Shown here: in pieces, positions 56,398 to 64,000 of the stretch
Numbering within the stretch: position 1 is the stretch's first letter
How the letters are laid out: every line of letters starts with the position of its first letter
DNA from: Forficula auricularia
Lineage: Eukaryota > Arthropoda > Insecta > Dermaptera > Forficulidae
Direction: 5' to 3'
NCBI GenBank assembly: GCA_024734495.1
Contig: JALMQS010000153.1
Coordinates: 9,573,294 to 9,637,293, forward strand
Length of the DNA: 64,000 nt
Made by a program: the position numbers and the translations under genes
Notes under the pieces: model-generated
Database searches by the model: none
The model's input: the letters and a program-made list of their open reading frames with translations, nothing else
What the model was told of the DNA's origin: nothing

Positions 56398-56819
56398 CGA
56401 GGGGTGAACCGTGACCTAATAAGCTGTGCACCTACTTCCACTTGTACTTCCAAATATTTCCAAGTATTCCAAATATTTCCAAGCAATTCCAAACATTTCC
56501 AAGTACTTCCAAGTACTTCCAAATATTTCCAAGTACTTCCAAATATTTCCAAGTACTTCCAAATATTTCAAGGACTTCCAAATATTTCCAAGCACTTCTA
56601 AATATTTCCAAGTATTCCAAATATTTCCAAGTACTTCTAAATATTTCCAAGTATTCCAAATATTTCCAAGCAATTCCAAATATTTCCAAGTACTTCCAAG
56701 TACTTCTAAAGATTTCCAAGTACTTCCAAATATTCCAAGGACTTTCAAATATTTCCAAGTACTTCCAAAATACTTCCAAAGAGGTGTACACCTACTTCCA
56801 ATCGCGGATCACCCCTCGA
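56398..56819. mobile_element. MITE family M, copy 3, core expanded to a minisatellite
   Basis: Ends gcgaggggtgaaccgtgacc and atcgcggatcacccctcg match copies 1 and 2. The core (56440-56780) is a ~340-bp run of units close to acttccaaatatttccaagt, 10-20 bp each, where the other copies have ~80 bp. Six overlapping open frames (IFGSTWKYLE... and FQVLPNISKYFQ...) are translations of this run, not genes. Confidence 0.85.
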
Positions 56820-56821
56820 AG

Positions 56822-57020
56822 AAAAGTAAAAATATTTTTTTGGAAAATTATTATATTATGAGTTATTCTCTATTTTTTTGGATGGGTTGTCAGCCCGAAA
56901 TATATATAATTTATTTAGAAAACTTTCTCTCTCTCTCTTTTATTTCTTACACGTGAAACAAGTGACCTAGTGAATAACTCATAGTAAATAATAATTTTCA
57001 AAAAAAATATTTTTACTTTT
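56822..57020. mobile_element. Foldback F1 with lost ribozyme core
   Basis: Arms 'agaaaagtaaaaatattttt ... attatgagttattc' and complement flank 'gggttgtcagcccgaaatat'. The 3' half of the hammerhead (CCCGAAATATATA) remains; CTGATGA is missing. The CT run at 56926-56940 follows. Confidence 0.6.
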
Positions 57021-58653
57021 CTTTTATTAAAATATGTTTCACCAGACTCTAAAAATTATTATATGTAGGTACTCCCAACTAATCTTTTTCGGAGCTTTAT
57101 TTTTATATATTTGATTTACAAGTCTTATTTCTTTCAATATAATCTTTTTTTGGCCTAAATATTTTTTATGCTTTTTCATGTTATTAAAGATATAAATTTT
57201 CCCCGTCATATTGAACGAGGCACTAAATTATATTATAGAAAGGTGAAAATATTCAATTTTTGGATTATAAGACTTCTACTAATATTTAATACAAAACTGA
57301 TTCTTTGACTCTGGCTCTGGTCATTATATTTTAATTGATAAATAAAAAAATTATATAAAAATTTAATTAAAGTATTTTTTAAGGCAATAATAAAAAATTT
57401 CGGGAAATGAAGGCCTTAGGTTCCTAAATATTTTCAAAGTTTTTTTCATATTAGCTCGAAATTTATAGACAAAAACATATATATATATATATATATATAT
57501 AAAATTTGTGATAGGTACATAAAAACTATTTTCTTTTGATTAGTAGTTAGAGTTCCAATCGAAACCGACACTTATATTAATTCTTGATGCTTTTAGAGAA
57601 TTTTTGAATTAAATTTTTCTTATGCAATTGACTTTTCAATCACAAAACAAGAGTATATGAGAAAACCTCATCTAAAATTTTTAGACAATAAACATTTTGT
57701 CGAATATATTTACATCTATAGTCGGTGGTTAATTAATAATAATTATTGAATACTCTGAACAAAAACGCTATCAGCTTTAAAAAATGTATTTGCATCTAAA
57801 TGCTTCAATTAGAAAGATATACCTATATATTATAGACTTTAAGAAATATCTTATGGTTTACTTAGTACTAATAAGAAGTAAATAAATTTATAAATAAATA
57901 AATATTTAATATAAATAGACATAAAGATCAAAGTTAAAACTAAAAACGGCATTGAAGAAGATTTCAAGGGTAGGATAAAAATCTCAAACTAAAAAAATCA
58001 TGAAATGATTACATTTGAATAAATATTTGTAATCATGTATTCTTTTGGATTAGATTAAAAAAAATATTTATATGTATAAATAGATATATAAATGTATCAT
58101 GAATAAGCAGAAACTAAATTAAGATAGCGTGAACTCTTGGTGAATCATTCTTAACCTTACACTCAATTTAATTTAATATAGAGTCAACTTAATACAAGGT
58201 TATATTTTTTAAGAGTTCCATCTAGTAATCTAATCGTAAAATGATTATCTTAATAAGATAATGTTGATTTTAATGCGCTACCCTCAGAGGGCGGTATCTA
58301 GCCTAGCCTATATGCCAGGCGGACGACCGAAGTATTAAATTCACTCGAAATTATTATTATTATTATTATTATTTTTAATATTTATTGAATTTAATTAATG
58401 AGCTGAAACTTGAACATTTGTATTAATAAATTCACCACTATGCTTTGTTTCATCTTTCTAGCTCAAATGATTCGCTCAAGGATAAATTGCCAAATCATTA
58501 AAATTTGCAAAAAGGGCAATCACACTTAAAAAGTTATTACTTTTATATTGTAATCAAATGAATAACTATAATTTATATTCCTTTACATTTTACTATAAAA
58601 GACGTGTAAATATCTATACCTACCTTCAATTAAATTTTAATTATTTGTTTCAG
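57021..58653. other. P450 intron 1, plain AT-rich sequence
   Basis: A TA repeat at 57478-57500 and 'tattattattatt' at 58351-58374. No exon-like block was found between 52533 and 58653. Confidence 0.4.
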
Positions 58654-58792
58654 ATAATAATCATTTTACTTTATATATCTCTTCCGTATAATTTTTATCC
58701 AAGTCGATCCAGAAAATTAGTCAATAAGATACGTGGCTATCAAACTGTTCCAATTTTCGGAAATATGTTTTCATTTCTAGTCCCTCCTCATG
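58654..58792 (+). CDS. CYP4-type P450, coding exon 2
   Basis: After ttatttgtttcag the frame reads IIIILLYISLPYNFYPSRSR, KLVNKIRGYQTVPIFGNMFS, FLVPPH. The first third completes the membrane anchor. 'KIRGYQTVPIFGN' stands for the usual P450 hinge and 'P.(I/F)GN' strand; the typical proline of IPG is arginine here. The donor is CATG/gtaagt, phase 1. An ATG at 58558 in the same frame is an alternative start that would skip the 52500 exon. Confidence 0.7.
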
Positions 58793-59504
58793 GTAAGTAA
58801 CAAAGTTTTATCATCATCAAGCTTAAATCATCAAATGAATTTTTAATGAGATTAAGATAATGCATGGGGGAGGGGGGGGGGGGTCAGTTTGGCAAAGTGG
58901 GTAGAATCCTTTCCTACAGATCAAAAAACCCATACCCAAACCTGGCTCACTTTAAAAATTTGACCGGCTCTAATCTGCCCCCTGCACCATTTTATACGCA
59001 CTCGAATACACTCATAAATACACATATTTATAAAAATAAAATATTTAGTTAGACAAATAGACCGAGATCATACAAAAGAAAAAGAATTTTATACAGATAG
59101 ATAAAACTTTTATATATTCCCGAGAGTAAGAATTTAGAAACTTGATAGAGCTGGTTGTCTAAAATTCTGTAAAAAAAAAGTTTTATACTGTGCATATTAT
59201 ATTTTCGCCTTGACAAAATTGCTGATATCACCTGATAAGGAAGTTATGCGCTCAGGTCTTAACACTTTTCATTATTTTTGAATTCTTTTCTTGTTCTTAA
59301 AAAATGACCTTGCCATGATCAAAGTACTAACTACTAAAAAATCACCGAAGCTAAGTGAGCTATGGCGCGTTTCACTCTGAAGTGAGTGACCCTTATTTTA
59401 CACTAGGTCCATTGATATATTTACGATCTTGCTAATCTCAGTTATTCGTTTCTCATGGGAGTTGATTGGTAAAGATAAAAGTAAATAAATATAATATGAA
59501 ATTA

Positions 59505-59601
59505 ATTAAGTACGTTTGCAGGTATTTGGACAGGAAGGTGTAAATGAAAAAATTGACATTTACATCTTCCTGTCCAAATACCTGCAAACATACTTAATAA
59601 A
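59505..59601. repeat. Hairpin in P450 intron 2
   Basis: tacgtttgcaggtatttgga and onward 'caggaaggtgtaaatg' is mirrored by 'catttacatcttcctg ... aaacatacttaat' with a ~10-base loop. Foldback-type, non-coding. Confidence 0.75.
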
Positions 59602-59704
59602 TTAAATAATATGGATGCTATCAACTTTAATTAATTATATGAAATATTCATTTACTATGAGTTAAGATTTCTAGGTCGCTTGTTTCACATTAAAAATTAA
59701 AAAA

Positions 59705-59790
59705 AATAAATAAAAGAGGTAAATTTTTTCAATATATATATATATTTCGGGCTGTAAACCCATCTTCAAGAAATTACAGAAGTTTGATTG
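59705..59790 (-). mobile_element. Decayed F1 terminus
   Basis: On the minus strand CTTGAAGATGGG ... AGCCCGAAATATATA: the hammerhead box has an extra T (CTTGAAGA), stem II GGGT/GCCC remains. No matching arm nearby. Confidence 0.5.
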
Positions 59791-59799
59791 GGAAAACTT

Positions 59800-60930
59800 A
59801 AAAAGAAAATGCTTGGAGTTGCGACTCCCTATTTAGCTAGAAAAGCTCCGGTTATGAGCATTAAGAGTATAGATATGGCATTTTAAGAAGAAGTGGCCAA
59901 TATTAATACAATGACCCTAGAATACTGAAATTCGCTATATTGGTGAAGTATGGCACAATGATAAAGAAGGAAATTGAAAAACCGAAACTTTTGCTTCAAG
60001 CATTAAAATGAAGGGGCTAAATTTATAGACTAATTAAACTAGAATGCTGAAATTTGGCATACTGGTAGAGCTTGGCACATTAATAAAGGGGGAAATGGAA
60101 AAAAGAAATGTCCCCTTCCTAAGGATCTTAAATATATTAGGAGTGAAATTTATAATCTAAATTCTAATCTAATAAAAATGCAAGCCTAGAATGCTAAAGC
60201 TATTATAGAGATGTGTGCATTAATAAAGGGTGAAATCGCAAAACAAAAACTTTTTTTAATTGAAGTTAATATATTCTCGATTCATTTACTAAATTGATTA
60301 TGTTGAACTTGGCAGCACATTAGATCCCACTACTTTTTTTTGGCAAACGGTTTTTATTAGTCCAACTTGGCCTTTTTTACACAAGTGTTTTTGTTGGGAT
60401 ATAAATCATACTTATAATATAAAAATCTAAAGACATGAAAATTAATTGCTGATTTGGATAAAAAGGTGTCAAAGTATCATGAATTCAGCTTTAACTAGTT
60501 GAAGAACGATAACACTCTTACGATTTTCTCAAAACCAAGAACGATTTTGCTAATCACTAATTTTAGTATTTTTTCCATGATAAGATCGTTTTGAACTGAA
60601 ACCCAAATGGTGGGCTTCAGTCTAGAAATCATAAAGCAATCTATTTATGTTAGAGGGAATCTACGAAAATTCATTAGGTATAACACATAGTTTTAAAATA
60701 GAAATTAAAATTAAAATTAATACTTTTATTTATTTTTATTATTATTATTATTATTTTTCATTCAATTTAATGTTTTAAACAGTCTGCAATCCCTTCAAAA
60801 TTTTTTTTTAGAAAATGTACATAATAATAATTCATAAAATTCGTTTAATTATTATAATATTTACAGACTTCAATATTTTAAATTTATTTATGCATTTTTA
60901 TCAATAATTTAATTAATTTTGTTATTTTAG
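59800..60930. other. P450 intron 2, repeat-like blocks
   Basis: The block 'ctagaatgctgaaatttggc ... attaataaaggggaaa' is repeated three to four times between 59900 and 60250 with a spacing of about 100-120 bp (diverged tandem repeat). No exon. From 60260 the sequence is plain AT-rich. Confidence 0.45.
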
Positions 60931-61037
60931 AATTACTTTATAAAATCGGATATTTTTTTCAAACTAATGATGATGTATTTCGATTGTGGTTTCTTGGTCT
61001 TCCTTATGTTTTCTTTAAAAAACTTAATCATATTGAG
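60931..61037 (+). CDS. CYP4-type P450, coding exon 3, non-canonical donor
   Basis: Acceptor 'ttgttattttag'; G + AA restores Glu. It reads ELLYKIGYFFQTNDDVFRLW then FLGLPYVFFKKLNHIE, matching the CYP4 stretch 'E......T...D.VFR.WLG....V.....D.E'. The next exon must join after GAG 61037, but the intron starts with ATAATC, not GT. Reading through gives IIY-stop. Confidence 0.75.
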
Positions 61038-61108
61038 ATAATCTATTAATTTTTCAATGCTCTAGCTTTAAAAGCGTTTACTATTTTAAATTTTATGGTT
61101 TATTACAG

Positions 61109-61199
61109 ATAATAATGAGCAACAAAGCGTTCACATCGAAGAGTATTGATTATGAATTACTTAACCCTTGGTTAGGTACAGGACTTCTTACTGCTTCAG
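61109..61199 (+). CDS. CYP4-type P450, coding exon 4
   Basis: After 'ggtttattacag': IIMSNKAFTSKSIDYELLNP then WLGTGLLTASG. 'IL(S)S.KH..KS..Y..L.PWLG.GLLTS.G' is one of the clearest insect CYP4 signatures. The donor is TCAG/gtataa, phase 1. Confidence 0.85.
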
Positions 61200-61282
61200 G
61201 TATAATTTGATCTTTGATCCTCTGATATTGTTTTTCTCTTTCATTGCCTAAAAAATCTTAATTTGTGAAATGAATTTTTTAG

Positions 61283-61465
61283 GTCAAAAATGGTTCAAGC
61301 ATCGAAAAATGCTCACACCTGCTTTCCATTTTAAAATCCTTGATGATTACCTGCCGACTTTTAATTCCAATGGAAGGATTATGATAAATAAATTAAAAGA
61401 TTACATGGGAGAAGTGATTGATCTGAAAAAATTCATAACTCTTTGCACTTTGGATGTCATTTGTG
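61283..61465 (+). CDS. CYP4-type P450, coding exon 5 (helix C)
   Basis: After 'atttttttag' (G + GT gives Gly): QKWFKHRKMLTPAFHFKILD, DYLPTFNSNGRIMINKLKDY, ...TLCTLDVICG. WFKHR is the WxxxR helix C motif that holds a haem propionate; 'RK(M/L)LTPAFHFKIL' is typical CYP4. The donor is TGTG/gtaagt, phase 1. The next exon should begin with ETAMG-like text; none is visible before 64000. Products oxidise lipids, hormones or xenobiotics using a cysteine-ligated haem, with the cysteine exon outside the window. Confidence 0.88.
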
Positions 61466-61494
61466 GTAAGTTGAATTTTATTTAATTAAGTTGA

Positions 61495-61800
61495 TTAACT
61501 AGTAATGTCAAACAACTTTATTCGCCGAGACTTTTTCTATGTGGCTAGTAGGAACTGGAACTCTCTCTCTCTCCTAGCCTCCCTCTTTCTCGACTATTAC
61601 CTACATCTTCAATTAAAATTAAAATTTTAATCAAATTAATCACAAAAATAAATCCTTCAAGACCCGGGTGCTCACTGCTCAGCCACCTTCGTTCCTACTC
61701 TATCGCTTAATCAGTCTCTCCTCTTGGTTTTGGAAATGCAAGAGTCTTTCCAGGCTTAAAGTGACATTTTCTCAATGCAACCCTTCTTGCTTTCAATCTC
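61495..61800 (+). pseudogene. LINE RT C-terminal remnant in P450 intron
   Basis: 'aacaactttattcgccgaga ... ggaactggaactctctctct' and 'cttcaagacccgggtgctca' parallel 5225-5345 (NNFIRRDFFYVASRNWNSLS in one frame). Short AT-rich insertions interrupt it. Dead. Confidence 0.55.
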
Positions 61801-61959
61801 ATTAAAAAATAAACTGATGTGGCCATCCACATGACTTTACTATACACCTGGCTCCTCCCTTATATTTAATATTTAATAAAATAATTAATAATTATTTAAG
61901 AATCCCCATCCCCCTCTTAATTTTGAGCCCATTTGCAATTTTTAACTTTTAAGGAGTTC

Positions 61960-62220
61960 GGTGTTGGTTCTAGGAGAAACATTTTAATATAATAATAAAA
62001 CTTGAGTAAGATACGAGGTAGGTTTCACAAAAAAGAAATAAAACAAAATTGAGTTTTGAATTCGATATATTTTGGGGGTTAGCCCATCATCAGGAGTCTA
62101 AGAAAACTGACTTTCTTAGACTCCTGATGATGGGCTAAACCCGAAATATATCGAATTCAAAACTCAATTTTGTTTTATTTCTTTTTTTATTTTTATTATT
62201 ATATGCAATTTTAATTTCTC
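61960..62220. mobile_element. Foldback F1, intact right-arm core
   Basis: Arms 'caaaattgagttttgaattc ... tcatcaggagtctaagaaa' and its complement meet at about 62107. The outer part shares 'acttgagtaagatacgaggt' with 1634-1724. The right arm carries the core 62120-62158; the left arm copy has lost the invariant G12 (CAAAA for GAAA). Confidence 0.8.
62120..62158 (+). ncRNA. Hammerhead ribozyme-like core (copy 4)
   Basis: On the + strand: CTC, wait-free core CTGATGA (62125-62131), one extra T, stem II GGG/CCC (loop CTAAA), GAAA (62144-62147), stem III ATA/TAT closing on itself, putative cleavage C at 62153, then GA. Stem I is GA with TC plus weaker pairs. Core invariant bases are complete. Shares the extra base with copies 1-3. 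Confidence 0.55.
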
Positions 62221-63640
62221 ATTTTGATTATGAGACTATTTTATTAGAAATATCACATTTCTTCCGAATTTTGAACCCCCCGACACTCTTTTTGGTCAAT
62301 ATAAATTTCACATAGTGAGTCATTTTCATAAGGTCATATTGGATGCATATACGTAATTTCGTACAAATCGATTAAAGGGTCTAACAATTATATTGATAGT
62401 TCTATTTTTTTGAACCTCCCCAATTTCGCCCCCGAAAAAAATAATAACTCTCTTTTTACTTTATCCAATGCGAAGCATGGGAGAAAGTATTGGAATCGCT
62501 CTCGCGGCAAGCGCGACTTCAAGGGTCCTCAGGTAAAGACTACCGGAACCCATAGACTCAATTAAGGTCACAAATTGAAGTATTCAATGAGATTGAATTT
62601 TAGCACGTGACGTTTTTGCCAAAAATTACCTGGAATCTCGCCGAGAGGCCAAAAAGTGCCATTTTTTTTGGAAGTGCGTGGGGATGGATGGATGGATATA
62701 TGTGTGTGTGTTATCGTTTGTTTCGACAACGATTTTTTCCACACCTTTGCGCTGATTGAAATGAAATTGAAAACCTACCATTAGTTTAACAAAATGAAGC
62801 GCTGATTAGTTTTTGGTACATATCGGTCCACAAACATTAGTACTTTATTTCAGTACTTTTTTAGTTTTTTCTAAATATCTTGAAAATGACTTAACCAATT
62901 TTGAGGAAATTTAATATCCTAATTAAGTACCTTGGGGACCACAAAAAAGGTTAAATAAAGTTTTTAGTAAAATTATATTTTAAAGTACTTTACTCAAGAA
63001 CATATTAATATTTCAAATGAATTTGGATGGATTTTAGCAACGATCCGTTGCAGTTTATTTATAATATTAAAGGTTCATATACTGTATTCCATTTTTCTTG
63101 GTTTTTTAGTTTGAGAATCATATAATTTTAAATTTTAACCCCCACCCCACTTTACTTTTAGTTTCTATTTCAATCAAAATATAATCAGCTCTTAATTTCA
63201 CCAAAACTACAAGTGACACTTCGTTTGGTATTCATAGTAGTTTTTAAAGCAAACACAAAATTTGGTAACATACATGGTATTCTTAACATACCTACTAACA
63301 GACATTTTGACAAAATAATTAATATCTTGAAAAACATAATTTTTTCTATGTTCAGTCATAAAAGCTTTTTGTAGACCAAAACTCCATGGTTTCACTCAAT
63401 TTTTTTTATCAAAAATGTTTCACTCGTTTTTAAAATATTTCGAAAAAACAAAGCAACACAATTCTAATCACTTTTTTTTTGTTCATGGAGAATACCTACT
63501 GTAGGTTCTAGGTGAAACATATTTAATGAAATTTAAATTCTTATCACGAATAAGCAAAAATATTTTTTTAGTGACGTCAATACATCGTTTCAGCGAAGGC
63601 GACGGAGTTTCAACTTTCCAGCCCGAACCATTCGCTTTCG

Positions 63641-64000
63641 AAATAAACTGCAACGGATCATTTGCTAAACTTTATCCAAATTCATTTGCGATCAAGTTTG
63701 TTCCTTTATTATTAATCAGATATCACTTGCAATTTGTAGTTCATATTGACATTGATTCAAAAATAATTCTCATCTAATACTTGAGGAATAACCATTTTAT
63801 ATTGATTTTTGATATTTCGGTGTTATTATTAACCATTTAGACATTTTAAAATCAAAAATACGAACACTCTATCTAATACTAGAGGAATAATCTTCTATGC
63901 CATTAGGTTTTTGACGTTTCGATTATTATTGGTAACCATTAAGCTGAAGACATGGAGGAATCGACTTAAAATAACGATCGATTCTACCTAATATTGATAG
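63641..64000 (+). repeat. Element R, copy 5, cut by the window end
   Basis: It opens aaataaactgcaacggatca and contains at least two 119-bp units; it runs past base 64000. The 83-residue frame at 63526-63777 is repeat translation. Confidence 0.7.

Larger units (their letters stand above)
61804..63470 (+). repeat. Family T element with nested insertions
   Basis: It starts tgatgtggccatccacatga and follows the text of 20278-21100 through 62225-62460 and 63065-63470. It is interrupted by foldback F1 (61960-62220) and by a second unit at 62461-63063 that includes 'gcgaagcatgggagaaagta', a GGAT/TGTG repeat at 62689-62710 and an element R end at 62998-63063. The order of insertions can be read from this nesting. 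Confidence 0.6.

Noticed and set aside
56334..56956. Six overlapping open frames of 65-176 residues with repeating IFGSTWKYLE or PNISKYFQVL text
   Set aside because: They are translations, in several frames and both strands, of the 10-20-bp minisatellite inside MITE M. Not a repeat protein.

Overview
The window is AT-rich animal DNA, most likely from an insect with a large, transposon-laden genome. The evidence is an intron-split DM/DMA transcription factor, an intron-split CYP4-type cytochrome P450, tRNA-derived SINEs, several LINE types, an R2-like endonuclease, a Penelope-like GIY-YIG remnant, hAT, Tc1 and Ginger-like DNA transposons, and a 100-bp N gap typical of a draft scaffold. The order cannot be fixed from the sequence. 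There are no operons, bacterial signals, tRNA or rRNA genes, or CRISPR arrays.

Only two host genes are supported, both on the + strand. (1) A DMRT gene, best matched to insect Dmrt99B, has four coding exons at 31770-31976, 42779-42911, 43699-44063 and 44151-44552, predicting 368 residues with an N-terminal DM zinc module, a central DMA domain and a C-terminal alanine tract. Its 10.8-kb first intron holds a complete LTR retrotransposon with its target duplication, plus SINEs, MITEs, a Penelope-like remnant and a hammerhead-ribozyme-like motif. A GC-rich islet at 23398-23595 with a good splice donor could be a distant leader exon. (2) The 5' part of a CYP4-family P450 has a tiny first exon (52500-52532) and further exons at 58654-58792, 60931-61037, 61109-61199 and 61283-61465. 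The rest lies beyond the window. All junctions keep the frame, but the donor after 61037 reads AT instead of GT, so the allele may be broken, mis-sequenced or spliced unusually.

The rest is repeats. 1-12.5 kb: LINE ends, a 1.26-kb transposon with ~400-bp inverted repeats, a ~99-bp satellite in two blocks, a LINE reverse transcriptase with a GAT-repeat tail, a Harbinger-type MITE nested in a LINE, and a hAT element with a perfect 8-bp target duplication. 12.5-31.7 kb: more hAT elements, a transposon with iterated GC-rich motifs, nested MITEs, a Tc1 transposase and foldback elements. 44.6-52.4 kb: dispersed minisatellite-bearing elements and an R2-like endonuclease. 52.5-64 kb (P450 introns): SINEs, a tandemly duplicated LINE end, MITEs, a Ginger-like element and a MITE whose core became a minisatellite.

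The most interesting theme is a set of palindromic (foldback) elements carrying the hammerhead core CUGANGA ... GAAA with a self-closing stem III. The best copies are at 21785-21826, 30978-31017, 33414-33453 and 62120-62158, with decayed copies elsewhere, and one decayed copy sits next to a Penelope-like endonuclease remnant. Calls rest on reading and hand translation only; no database search was possible.
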